Positions 10,601-18,700 of a DNA stretch of 49,718 bases are shown here, one piece after another. How positions within the stretch are numbered: position 1 is the first letter of the stretch; every line of letters begins with the position of its first letter. The notes below the pieces were generated by a model, which was not told the DNA's origin, searched no databases, and worked only from the letters and a program-made list of their open reading frames with translations. Source of the stretch: Bodo saltans (taxonomy: Eukaryota; Euglenozoa; Kinetoplastea; Eubodonida; Bodonidae). The position numbers were made by a program, and so were the translations under genes. The DNA lies in assembly GCA_001460835.1 (NCBI GenBank), contig CYKH01001076.1, positions 1 through 49,718 of the forward strand, written 5' to 3'.

Positions 10601-10847
10601 TGACGCAGTCTTGCGTGTGGATGGAAAACTTGTAAGCAACGCAGTCTCATTCCGGGACTCTGTTGCAAGAGCCCCAGGGCCACGTGTGTGCATCACTGTT
10701 CAGCACGCGGAGGGAGGATCGACAGCATTCATGTTGCCTCTGTACCCACCAACACCAACGAGCTCAACGTCACGGCCAAACGGATCGACAACGTCCAGCG
10801 CTCCCCGCACGACATCCCCAAATCGCAGACTCTTATCGAAGAGATGA
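4671..10847 (+). CDS. Giant LysM-repeat protein with C-terminal PDZ-like domain
   Basis: A 2058-residue protein; ATG 4590, in frame, would add 27 residues. The first ~150 residues look helical. Then come twelve LysM-like units of about 43 residues, beginning near bases 5217, 5538, 5952, 6238, 6631, 7045, 7546, 7855, 8211, 9027, 9360 and 9609. Each follows ETLxxIAxxxxVxxxxLxxxNP, then a PxGTxLxIP-like strand. Linkers are rich in Ser, Gln, acidic residues and Ala runs. After the last LysM come a short motif RYFLNWKALCILR, like centrin-binding Sfi1-type helices, and a coiled coil near 9870-10010. SP-R/K-rich sequence and a PDZ-like domain (about 10520-10745, carboxylate loop SLGLML) complete the protein. 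There is no signal peptide or membrane segment, so the LysMs are probably intracellular and not bound to peptidoglycan. A scaffold role is inferred. Confidence 0.8.
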   Translation: MALSQHLQLHRALETVARDRHIKSLQYYDDISVGDDEIPHDELQASAKFHKNISDHSKRVIHLAEVLQALLSKFSAPHISFDEDAEILLLALQEAKKSAKELAEVDNDADKLLQGGTPPRDITRRRHYALSHVVASIWNVFEELSAIENRLTTTQPRAPQQHSTHDTLSHSSGAADEDTEDDGETLEEIAMATGFTVEALQAANPSLVGLRGHEVVPVGTSLRLPSVVAITDADRASAAAAIAAVSAFERASNASIQSDRHRIREGSSGQPELIENNHNSAVSEEDTTTGETLADIAAKTGVSLRTLEELNQEIVARYHPTRDVIPIGTPVRIPEAAALAMSEQITASSSSRNTSQATAPSRSGVVDRPSRATSNSSRRLASHNHHRESYPTNSSRGGSYTDGARSASSQQRKHRTTATAQTQSYNDTETLADIAKATDVTIAELRFANPSFAAYGDHTPLPPDTKLIIPSFTSSSEEDEDGRDVGAQDEEDDDAVVRRLSATKGPDNASAVSTSNRSSEDRGDTLAEVAALYGTTVDELVEHNPQLSGFGPDDFLPVGLSIQIPSGVHHSRSSSRQSAPPHETVDAARRKSSASTTSSQPKQQQQQQVQSGGKHVEDIVASGDDTPPSTSSSNQHHQAQHGGVPTASSSPPPHTIASLANALGVSEEAIRLWNPFLQHVGSDQVLAAGCPIRIPTHNSSSRAPPTDDEEETANNDTVSSVVLDQEDDEQHGVDIVASVPRHQRSDTSQSSLSLHEAVQKHRPLPSALQAPGQTTATSSPKSAAGVATPAASTTLAMIAAEFSLTTQQIRRLNPHLKDLGDDALIPPFTSLLLPKKPDSADQQSTDGSAPLPSSASRGASPVSTSTTIDKPTNEDQPSQRVTAPRGVSEGQKSSATDGGRSSTYFDDDDDEDDGAVVHEDAPAARGSLAEGQNILSGDEGPAPLANPPIPAAAAAATPRASLITIAQTLRVSVEELRELNPKLRQYPEHLPLPMSANVVVPSRSTSLKSHQSTTSSGPLLVTKEVHAVPPRRVVDSSSDEDDDEQQQPHLQQPPPPPPQHHQETLASVSERYNIPISIIRDHNPSVSALGKHDPIPASTALKLPLTAAQRQKLVEPSTNPLSSVATSSQRASSIGSTGSSASTNHQRHVRTAGSTSPNVSPSTPATLIRPNEHLCTGKNGGDTLKSIALKYHVSVTALRHLNPAFQSCDTTAALPAGITLQIPHVHSSTIASNTTSASQHHRPSVGGRTVSQTSARSEGRVSTIVDDDEQLREATPRDTLYSDASRIHDERLLYSEEETMTSPNHSARLLASEAAVHNNSTVSNATTSQHHHERTSHTSSVIVQKLTSKYRHEELYVEDSDEEVEDENDGQQAAHVQRADVDEAVDEEPEQVDHVRQDIHQPYFEEDESFQQIERVTIKTTSTAQEKDESAGAPFVEGRNTALEGVAMIRAGGESIQQLVRRLQLREPELRAENPQLQHYHHTKPLPNDMLIAIPRASVVEQQPANTTTRRAAPNHENSPAASQQQHQAPKIVFVDPQSTSPAQSKPSVSFVSKNAPKTWESDGMTTVSQVCTKFFVREDVLREWNPFLRRYHSKTVVPPGATIYLEPRPLENRAHEKKGSAVVGWDSVGEGGSDGLPLYVKVEAGVHVSLKTIALRHHLHEGGIRKLNPHVTQFPFDALLPAGTAVCVRAPALTRWESRIPNERIASVKVLESKCNGLIRQRYFLNWKALCILRVNSKEVEQAELKDERDQLHEQVAIGKMCEADLRRRVTELRMVVDSMRGSSPTRYHHGSSSTASSVIAQGIHPSSSPVRNISPYRNAVVAPPPASYNAFVSKSVDRAASLVNVAGVSGGGSPARVRLSRGREISPMRRTPVVADVGGVAWMSQPERVQSISPVRAASGTRTLSPSAPHHQLRLVQAVAQELFAEHSTSPAPASTTRATISPRRGQKPSLGLMLSGLRIAGVTGSAEAAGIRVNDAVLRVDGKLVSNAVSFRDSVARAPGPRVCITVQHAEGGSTAFMLPLYPPTPTSSTSRPNGSTTSSAPRTTSPNRRLLSKR

Positions 10848-11214
10848 CAACCCCAGTAACAGGAATCCCTGTAGTATCTGTATTTTCTTTCAAAAGAAAT
10901 CACAAACTAAAAAAAAAAACAACCGAAGAATCAACATCGAACCCCAAAACAGGACTCGTATGAAACGCACTACCATTGATTTGCTGTACTACTCCCTAAG
11001 TAATTCTGGAGGCGCAATGGTCCCACACGATCTTTGCTTATTAGTTGTACCACACTCAGTTGCTGCTTCTTTGTAGAGATGGACAATGAAACCAATTTTT
11101 CTAGGAATAATAAACTGATGCTTCTTTTTGTTTTTTTGCCTTTGTTTTACGTGGGAAAAAAAAAGTAGGTCTAACACAGAACGAATTGAGGACTGAGTGG
11201 AGGAGCGCACCAAT
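10848..11214 (+). other. Intergenic region before RPB5
   Basis: No credible gene. AT-rich 3' UTR with A runs, then a T-rich tract (11121-11149) and AG before the RPB5 start. Confidence 0.6.
11121..11165 (+). promoter_or_regulatory. Probable spliced-leader acceptor for RPB5
   Basis: Long T/C-rich tract at 11121-11149, then an A run and the AG at 11164-11165, 50 bases before ATG 11215. Confidence 0.5.
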
Positions 11215-11868
11215 ATGGCGGATGATGCTGGATTTCTGAAACTCGTGAACAAATTGTTCCGTGTGATGACAACTGCTGGCGAGATGGCAAGAGACCGTGG
11301 CTACATTGTGCACCCCGATACAATCCCTGCTTCACAAGAAGCATTCCGCGCAAAATTTGAAATCGACCTCGGAGCAAAGAGAGGGCTGAATAGGGACGCC
11401 ATGACATTCTTATGCGACCACCGCGAATCGCGTGAGGAGATGATGGTGGTGTTCAACGGAGACGAGTCATTCACGTTTGATGCGTACAAACGTCTCGAAG
11501 ACGTTGCGAACCAGGCGCACGTTGGTCGACTCCTTGTGATCATCGCAGGGAAAGTCGTCGCTACCTCGAAGAAGCGTATTGACGACTGCAGTCGCGCTGA
11601 TTTTGCACTGAAAACACAACTATTTCCTGAGGATGATTTGGTGGTGAACATCACTAGGCACGAACTTGTCCCAGAGCACACTCCGCTCTCAGAACCGGAG
11701 CTGGTGGAGCTCCTCAAAGCCCACTCGTTAGAGAAGCACATGCTGCCGCGCATGCTGACAACTGATCCAGTCGCCGTCTACTTCGGACTTGAGAAGGGTC
11801 GCGTTGTGCGAATCTCGAGAAAGTCAGAGTCTGCTGGAAGGTACGTTACATACCGTCAGGTAGTTTAG
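11215..11868 (+). CDS. RPB5: RNA polymerase subunit RPB5 (canonical)
   Basis: A 217-residue protein, close to the usual ~210 for eukaryotic RPB5, a subunit shared by nuclear RNA polymerases. The N-terminal jaw region has the family pattern (ARDRGYIV). The C-terminal assembly domain is highly conserved: HELVPEH, LPRM, DPVAVYFGLEKG, VVRISR and the closing SAGRYVTYRQVV. The family's usual DPVARYFG has Val for Arg here. It keeps the SETAGRY-like end, unlike the next gene, so this is the canonical copy, expected in Pol II and probably Pol III. A GTG six codons upstream was rejected as start. It is immediately followed by a paralogue, which suggests local duplication. Confidence 0.93.
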   Translation: MADDAGFLKLVNKLFRVMTTAGEMARDRGYIVHPDTIPASQEAFRAKFEIDLGAKRGLNRDAMTFLCDHRESREEMMVVFNGDESFTFDAYKRLEDVANQAHVGRLLVIIAGKVVATSKKRIDDCSRADFALKTQLFPEDDLVVNITRHELVPEHTPLSEPELVELLKAHSLEKHMLPRMLTTDPVAVYFGLEKGRVVRISRKSESAGRYVTYRQVV

Positions 11869-11960
11869 CGCACAAGGGGGCAACATACTGGAACGAGTAA
11901 GGCAAGCACATCTGTTTGTTGTTGTAGCTAACTGTTTTTGCACTGAAAGCTCGAACTTCG

Positions 11961-12012
11961 CTACTTTTCTTCGTCCTCTTTTTTCGGGGATTTGTTTGTT
12001 TGCACAAACAAG
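11961..12012 (+). promoter_or_regulatory. Probable spliced-leader acceptor for the RPB5z-like gene
   Basis: Pyrimidine-rich stretch from 11961 to about 12003 with the AG at 12011-12012, 57 bases before ATG 12069. Confidence 0.45.
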
Positions 12013-12068
12013 TTGTTTCACATCTCTTCTTGAATTGAAAACAAATAAAGAAGGAACACAATTGAAAC

Positions 12069-12908
12069 ATGTCGAGAGATCCGAGCCATGCCGATCTGCG
12101 TATCGCAAAGATGTACCGTGTCTTCTGCACTGTGGCACAAATGGTAGTGGACAGGGGTTACCTGATTCGTCGCCCTGAGGCACTGAAGAACTTTAATGAC
12201 TCCTCTGAAGCTCCTATGACCTTTTCAGAATTCAAACGAGCTTTCGTAAAACTAAACGAAGTTGAGAAGGCACCTGGTGGTGCGGAAGAGGCAGCAGCCA
12301 GCGGGAATGCTGCAGCTCCACCTGTTGTTGTGGAAGAAGTTGATCGCGATGCCATCCGCTTCCACTGCAAAAAGCCTATCATCACTGTCGAGCACACCAC
12401 CACGGCGGAAGTGGAGGACGCAGGACGGCCATCGTCCTCTGGTGAACAGTCTAGCGCTGGTGTCATGGTATTCTTCAGCCAAGAAGATCACGTTACCGTC
12501 AATGGTGTCCTCCAGCTCCGGCACTCCGCTATGAAAAAGAAGGCGACTTCAATGATCGTGATTTGCCAAGGAAAGGTGTTTCCTTCCGTCAAACGCGATT
12601 TGGAAGAGATTAGTGGCCGTCTGAGCGCCGAGACGGGTGAGGCGCTGATGCATATTCAACTGCTTGAGGAGGATGATTTAGTGTTCAACTTCACGCACCA
12701 CGAAACAGTGCCAAAGCACTTTCCTCTCACTACCGATGAGTCAGATGTGTTCCTTAAAGAAAAAGGATTGAAAGTTGCGCAACTCCCCCGCATGAAGAAA
12801 GACGACCCAATTGCGCTCTACTTTGGCTTGCAGCGTGGCTGCATTGTCCGTATTGAGCGTGAGACTGAACTTTGCGGGGTATACGATATGTACCGTCAAA
12901 TTATCTGA
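12069..12908 (+). CDS. RPB5z: Divergent RPB5 paralogue, RPB5z-like RNA polymerase subunit
   Basis: A 279-residue RPB5 homologue. The N-terminus matches the preceding gene (VVDRGYLIRRPE against ARDRGYIVHPDT). The C-terminal domain keeps HETVPKH, LPRMKKDDP, ALYFGLQRG and YRQII but has lost the SAGRYVTY signature (ELCGVYDMY here). Extra length comes from an Ala/Gly/Glu-rich insert around residues 72-95 and a second one around residues 112-128. Trypanosomes are known to have two RPB5 isoforms, the variant RPB5z being specific to Pol I. By its divergence this gene is the likely RPB5z; that assignment is inferred. It lies 200 bases downstream of RPB5 on the same strand. Confidence 0.82.
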   Translation: MSRDPSHADLRIAKMYRVFCTVAQMVVDRGYLIRRPEALKNFNDSSEAPMTFSEFKRAFVKLNEVEKAPGGAEEAAASGNAAAPPVVVEEVDRDAIRFHCKKPIITVEHTTTAEVEDAGRPSSSGEQSSAGVMVFFSQEDHVTVNGVLQLRHSAMKKKATSMIVICQGKVFPSVKRDLEEISGRLSAETGEALMHIQLLEEDDLVFNFTHHETVPKHFPLTTDESDVFLKEKGLKVAQLPRMKKDDPIALYFGLQRGCIVRIERETELCGVYDMYRQII

Positions 12909-12912
12909 TGCA

Positions 12913-12922
12913 GGGGGGGGGG
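12913..12922 (+). repeat. G10 homopolymer
   Basis: Ten consecutive G residues four bases after the stop codon of the RPB5z-like gene, in its 3' UTR. Confidence 0.75.
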
Positions 12923-13120
12923 TGTGCAAAGGACTGGCGAGAAAATGGTAGGAGGACTCCTCATTTGCACGATGCACACATGTATGTGTGGCGTGGTGGC
13001 GACTTGTGGTGATAATCGGCGCGGTTAATCATTGAGAAGTGAGAAGGGGCAATCAATTTAGTTCAGATTGCTTAAAAATTCAACAACAAAAAAAGGGATG
13101 TTGATAATGCCGGATGCTTC

Positions 13121-13167
13121 CTGCACCTTTCTTATTCCCATTTTATGTTTGTTTGTGTTTGTTCAAG
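13121..13167 (+). promoter_or_regulatory. Spliced-leader acceptor that decides the uS8m start
   Basis: A long T/C-rich tract ends in TTCAAG at 13162-13167, three bases before ATG 13171. An ATG at 13114 would lie before this tract and translate it into a hydrophobic N-terminus, so it is probably absent from the mature mRNA. Confidence 0.6.
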
Positions 13168-13170
13168 GTA

Positions 13171-13974
13171 ATGCAAGCGAGTGCTCGTTTGTGTGCTCGG
13201 GTGAGTGGTGTCGCTTGGAATCCGCAGTCATCGAAAGTTTTACGAAATCATGAACGGTACGGATCCATTCATGCCGTTGCTGGTCAATCACAACAGGTGT
13301 TTGAAAGCCGTCTGCATCTTTCGAAGATTTTGGCCCAACCCGGATTCTTAGATCAAGACCCGCGTCCCACAAAGCCTTTAGTTGATCTTCCTGGTGTGAC
13401 GTTCAAGTCTGATCTCCCAGCGGATCCTATCACAAGACTTTTCTTCCAGCAAAAAGGTGAGTACGCGTTGTATCAGGGAGATTATGTGACTCCCGTGGCG
13501 AAGGATTCTGATCGTGTTCAAATTGAAAGGCGTGAGTCAAAGTGGGGGAAGGAACACGCATACCAAATGAAGACACCTGTTTATGATTTCTGCCATCGTA
13601 TTCGTGAGGGCTCTGAGCAGCGCAAGAGATTTGTGATTGTTCCCTCAACGCCAGAAACCAAAGGGTGCGCACAGGTGATGCACGATCACGGCCTTATCGC
13701 TGGCTTCCGTGACTTCCACAACGATCGTGCCTTTGCTGTGGAACTTAAATACTTCCAGAATGAACCAACCATCACAATGATTGCGCCGAGCTCTATTGAT
13801 GGAAAACAGGAATTTGAATGGTCTCCCAAGATGATGAGGCGTATGATGTACTCGCATGGTATTCACAATCGATTGCAAATATTTATTTGCAGAGCTGCCG
13901 ATGGAAGAGTCATTGATCATCTTACCGCGGTGAGAGAACACATTGGAGGTCGCGGCCTCTTGCAAGTGTGTTAA
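13171..13974 (+). CDS. uS8m: Mitochondrial small-subunit ribosomal protein uS8m
   Basis: A 267-residue protein. The start MQASARLCARVSG is Arg/Ser/Ala-rich and lacks acidic residues, as in a mitochondrial presequence. The S8 fold lies at roughly residues 130-267: PVYDFCHRIREG matches the bacterial S8 opening (PIADMLTRIRNA), followed by a VP...KG..QVMHDHGLIAGF segment like the S8 ILKxEGYI region. The end, IFICRAADGRVIDHLTA..HIGGRGLLQV, matches S8's VSTSKGVMTDxEA...GGEVL. The protein is about twice the bacterial length because of an N-terminal extension, common for kinetoplastid mitoribosome proteins. Role: binding of the central domain of mitochondrial small-subunit rRNA. The start was moved from ATG 13114 because of the acceptor site described above. 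Confidence 0.8.
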   Translation: MQASARLCARVSGVAWNPQSSKVLRNHERYGSIHAVAGQSQQVFESRLHLSKILAQPGFLDQDPRPTKPLVDLPGVTFKSDLPADPITRLFFQQKGEYALYQGDYVTPVAKDSDRVQIERRESKWGKEHAYQMKTPVYDFCHRIREGSEQRKRFVIVPSTPETKGCAQVMHDHGLIAGFRDFHNDRAFAVELKYFQNEPTITMIAPSSIDGKQEFEWSPKMMRRMMYSHGIHNRLQIFICRAADGRVIDHLTAVREHIGGRGLLQVC

Positions 13975-14210
13975 GGAGACGAGAGAGAGAAAAAAGAGCT
14001 TTGCGGAAAGGTGAAGCAAGAGAGCTGGACGAGACTCGTTGACGTCCGGATGACAACATTTTTTCCCTCCATGATGATGTTGATCTCTCGATTCACGTGT
14101 TCGGAGAGTTTTTTTCAAAAAAAAATATGCTGCTTTGTCATCAAACATGGAGAAAGAACTTAATCAACCGAAGAGAAACAAAAAAGGACACACCACACGT
14201 TCGAAAACAC

Positions 14211-15467
14211 ATGTCGGGAGAGCGAGCTCACAATTACAAGCCACCGAAGCCAACGTACTTCACTCGTTTCGTTGCCTTTCCATTTTACGACTATATTGTC
14301 ACTTTCTACCCACACTGCTGGACGCCCAATGGGATCACGCTATTCGGCATATTCTGCACCACTGTAGCCTCTATTTTGCTGTTTCAATCGATGCCACTCA
14401 ATACTGACTTTACTGCAATCCCAGAGGGCAGCAGCCGTCTTGGTCATCTTATGACGCCACTCCTAGACCCAACGTCCGCAGCTGGTCGTGGCACGACGGT
14501 GACGTACCCACTCTCTCCACAAGCAATGCGCCCTCTGTGGTTTCTTCCAGACTGGTGGACTTCCGAGGTGACCCTGGTGATCGCCGGTATCTTAAACCTT
14601 GCGTATTGCATTGCGGACAACACCGACGGTCGTCAAGCTCGTCGTACCAAGCGCTCGACCTTCATTGGAGAATATCTTGACCATGGTCTTGACTGTGTGA
14701 CCTCACTTATGTCCGCTATGCTGCTTGCTACGGCACTTGGTGCATCAGTGCCTCTTGCATGCGTCGGTGTTCTCGCTGTCTCCTGCGCGACTTCCCTTTG
14801 CCATACCGTGAACCACGAAACCGGCGTGATGATTTGGGGCAACGACTACCTCTCTGTGGATGAGGCAATGATTGCGTTCGGTGTCGGCCTGTGGGTGCCG
14901 GTCCTCTACCCTGCAGTGTACACTGTGCAAGTTCCTGAAGTGTTGTTGTTCGGCATTCTGCCTTCGGGATTGAAGGTTGTTGATGTTGCATATGTCCTGT
15001 ACATCCTTGCGCAGTTCCAGGTGTGCTACACTCTCTATTCCGTCAAACGCTCGATTCTGGCTCGCCCAGCAACACTGTTTATTGCGTTGAATGCATTATT
15101 CTTTGTTTTTATGATGCCCCACCCGCACTACAAGAGTGGCGCATTGACGTCCGCTAAGGCGTACTCAGGCGTATGTGCCTGCATTGTAGCGTGGGTTGAG
15201 TCAAATTTTTCATACCCCGCCATCCTCAGCATCACTGTCGCAGCAACTTCGAGCATGATCTGCCACATGCCCATCGTCGCCAAGTGCGCTGGCCTCGCGG
15301 TTGCAGGAACAGCCCCTCTTGGTGGCGTTGTACTGGTGTGGCTATTGTTCGCCTCCAATCCAGTATGGGGTGTCATCGCAGCGGTGTCCCTTCACATCTT
15401 TCAGGTACTTTTCAATATCCAACTCGTTCAAAAGACCAAAGAAGCAGCTGCTGCAAACAAAAAGTAA
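14211..15467 (+). CDS. CDP-alcohol phosphotransferase (ethanolamine/choline phosphotransferase type)
   Basis: A 418-residue integral membrane enzyme. It contains the complete CDP-alcohol phosphotransferase motif DG(x2)AR(x8)G(x3)D(x3)D with Asp139, Gly140, Ala143, Arg144, Gly153, Asp157 and Asp161, which bind the divalent metals and CDP. About eight to ten hydrophobic segments follow and precede it. Length, the N-terminal YKPPKPTYFTRF...PFYDYIVTFYP and the WTPNGITLFG segment fit the eukaryotic EPT1/CEPT family, which transfers phosphoethanolamine or phosphocholine from its CDP ester to diradylglycerol in the Kennedy pathway at ER or Golgi membranes. The head-group preference cannot be read from sequence. 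ATG 14127, in frame, would add 28 basic residues; 14211 was preferred because family similarity begins right after it. Confidence 0.9.
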   Translation: MSGERAHNYKPPKPTYFTRFVAFPFYDYIVTFYPHCWTPNGITLFGIFCTTVASILLFQSMPLNTDFTAIPEGSSRLGHLMTPLLDPTSAAGRGTTVTYPLSPQAMRPLWFLPDWWTSEVTLVIAGILNLAYCIADNTDGRQARRTKRSTFIGEYLDHGLDCVTSLMSAMLLATALGASVPLACVGVLAVSCATSLCHTVNHETGVMIWGNDYLSVDEAMIAFGVGLWVPVLYPAVYTVQVPEVLLFGILPSGLKVVDVAYVLYILAQFQVCYTLYSVKRSILARPATLFIALNALFFVFMMPHPHYKSGALTSAKAYSGVCACIVAWVESNFSYPAILSITVAATSSMICHMPIVAKCAGLAVAGTAPLGGVVLVWLLFASNPVWGVIAAVSLHIFQVLFNIQLVQKTKEAAAANKK

Positions 15468-15781
15468 GACGTTGTGTGTGTTACTTAGTTTTGTCGAGGC
15501 GTAGAGAGTTTGCATGCGCTGTAGAGTTTGCATTCGCTGCCATCATTCGTTGTTGTACTTGCGTTGTCTCGTTGGAGACACATGCGGAGAGGGAAAAAAG
15601 TTCCTCATGCGTTTTTGGAGTGAATGTAAGATTTTGCAACCAATGTCATATTACAATGGTTTTTTGTCTCTCAAGAAGATACAAAAGGCAACTAAATAAT
15701 TGTCATTTTGTTAACAGCGATAAGAAAAAAAACGAAGAACCATCGTGAGAACACCACGCAGCCAAGCAAACGTCACAATAA
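15468..15781 (+). other. Intergenic region before GCN1
   Basis: No credible gene. It contains a T-rich tract with AG near 15660-15676 and another AG at 15716-15717, either of which could be the splice acceptor for GCN1. Confidence 0.5.
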
Positions 15782-18700
15782 ATGAATTTGAACGCTGTTG
15801 TTACTGCTCTCCGAAGCGGGAAGGAAACATCCCGTGCGGTTAAAGTATTGTCGAACTTTAACCACCCACTTACGGAGCGTGAAGTGGAGCAGCTTCATGC
15901 CTTCTCTCAAGAGTCCGAGGAAGCTGGCGGCATCAAAAGCGCGCAAGACATTCCCGAGAATATTGCCGCGCTCCTCAACCGACCTTCCGCTGCTATTCCT
16001 GCATTGAACGCCGCGATGTGCATCATTGGTGTTACCAAGATTCAATTCCTCGATTCCACTGTTCACCGCACGCTGCAGAAGAAAGTGCTTCCTTCTATTG
16101 GCGTAATTCTGTCTGCAGCTGAGTGGACGACGGTTGTCTCTGCTGTGACAGCGCTTGCGTCTACAACGAGCCCCACCATTGCTACTCTCCGCTGCGCTGA
16201 AGAAATTCTTTCGAATTCCATCAAGGTAGCCACCGCCGAAACCGAAGGAAAGTTGTTTGATTTGTGGAGCAAACTTCTCTCACTTATTGTCAAGCGTTAC
16301 GCTGCCCTTCACGCCGCTCGCCCCAAGCACGCTGCAGATCTAACAATTCTCTCCGTGCCATCGGGCAACGCTGCCTTCCTTAGCTCCGGCCGATTTCTCC
16401 GCCTCCGCCGCATGGTGAGCGGATCTAAGGCGACTCTCGAGCGCCTCGCCCCAGTCCTCACTTCATGTGTTGCCAGCACCATCGGAGATCTGTTGCCGAT
16501 TGCAGTCCTCCTTAATCGAGCAGACCCTGTGGCGTTCCCCATCTCAAAAGATACCGTCACGACCGCGATTAAGAACTCTCCAGGAGTTTTGTTTTCCATC
16601 TTAGGTGGAACACTCCGCATTTCTGCTGACAGCCTTACCGTTGCGCCCGACGTCAACGACCTCATCTTGTACTCTTTGTACAACATGGCGTTGACATCGT
16701 GCACAGAGCTTGCGTGCTTCGATCACCTCACAGTGCTTCAAGCTATCCCCTCGGCTGCCTTGAAGGCATACCTCGGCGAGAAGTTTGATGATGTTCTCGG
16801 CCAACTGATCAATCCATTCGTCAACAATCCCAAAGTCTACTCTGTCACTCTCGCAAAGGATGTGGCGGAAGTGTTCGGTCGCATGTTTGGAGCCGCGGGC
16901 CTTGCTGTGAAGGCTGTGGCACCGCTGACGACGCTCGTGTCCCAAGCGATGATGAGTCGATGCAGATCTGGTGATGAGAAGGCCGCAGTGATTACTGTCC
17001 TTGAAGCGATGTGCCGCGCTGCGAAACTCGCTCCTGACGCTCCCCAAACGCTTCTTTCTGGAGCGGACATCCAACCCATTATTCGCACAGAGTTGGACTC
17101 CGCCGCCGCTTCCGCGCTGATTGCGTGGCAATTGATTGACACCACGGGCACCGTTGGCGAGCTTTCCGGCCTTATCAACCCACTTCTTAAAGGCGCCGTC
17201 AACAAGGAGGCACTTCGCCGCCAGCTGTTGATGACTCTTCCCGTCACCTACCCTGACGTTGCACCAGTCACCAAACCGCTGCTTGAGGAGTGCGGCGATG
17301 TGGAAGTGTACCGCGCTGATGCGTTCCTGAGCCTTGGCTTTGCTCCCCACACAACTCCCCAACTCCTGAGTGCAGCTGCCAAGGTTGCTGTTCGCGCTGA
17401 GGTGGTTGCTGGTCTTGGCGGTGCCCCAAAGGAACTCCAGCGTGCTGCCGCAGTTGCGCAATCACTTGCAGCGGTTGGACAGTATGCCCCTTTGGTACTC
17501 CTCATGACCCACACCAGTGGCCGTGTTCGCAAGGCCTTGCAGCCCACTCTCAAGGAAGTCTGCGGTCAGTCTGCGTCTGCTATTATGGTGTGGGATACCA
17601 TCGTCAACCAAATCTTCGGTCTGTCCTCCGCCGAGGCGGCAAGCATCTGCCGCCCTCGCGGTGCGGTGGAGCTTCTCAGTCTCGTAGCCCCGCTGTTGCT
17701 CCGCCACACCGCAAAGCTGGCCGTACATCAGGCGCTCGTTGAGATTCTATTGTGCTGTGGTCATGATCATGTTGTGGGAGAAGATTCTCTTGCCTTCACC
17801 GCTGATCACCTTACCATTGGTCAGTATCGCTCATCCTCCCAAAGTCTTAATCGCCGTACTTTTGAGGTGGTGTTCGACGGGCATAAGCACCTTCTCCTTC
17901 TGCACAGCGAGAGCATTTGCGCTGGCCTCGTGGATCACCTTAAGGGTGCAAAACACGTCGCTGCCGCCGCTGCCCGCGCTCTGTCGTTGTTCCTTCATAT
18001 TGCCACTCCTGCCGTCACCGTCAGCCTCTTCCAGCTCCTTAGCACGCGCGTTCAGCAAAGCGTTGACTGGTTCTCGAAGGCCGATGCGCTCGATGCTGCC
18101 ATCGCCTCGGGTTCCCCATACGAACTGGCTGCATATGAGCGTGCTACGTTGACGCAGCGTAACCTTCTGAAGGAGTACACCGCCAAGCCCCCGAAGGGTG
18201 TCAGCGAAGATGACTACGAAGACATCAAGAAGAAGGATGCTATTGTTCTCAAGGCAGGTCGTGAAACTCTCGCAAAAGAGATTGCCAAGCGTCGCGCCAC
18301 AAGTGAACGCTTAGCTCACGAGAACAGTGCTGCGTTTGTCGCTCTGCGTATTATTGGCGCCACCGGTGGCTGCAAGCACTGGGAGGGTATTCCAGTGGTA
18401 TTCCCTCAGCTCCTCTCAATCCTATCTGTAGAACCCCGAGTGCCAGCGCTCTACACGCTTGCCCTTGATGCCATCACGAACCTGCTCGCAGCATCGAGCC
18501 TTGGCCGCGTGATTCGTCTGATCGCTGAGACCATTGGGCGACTTCGCGACGCCAAGGAGCTTCACGCATCGGATGTCGCCACCATCGCCGCTGTCGCCAC
18601 CAATATGCGTCAGGAGAACATTGTCCTCCTCCCTCCGTCGCTCTTCTGCGTGATGATTCCTTTCTGCAAGGTTGCTTTCAAGACTTCAAATGGCTCGAAG

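Noticed and set aside
16601-17461. 286-codon minus-strand frame within GCN1
   Set aside because: Antisense to a conserved GCN1 region; composition reflects the biased codons of the real gene. The same applies to the minus-strand frames at 20495-21343 and 21458-22138.
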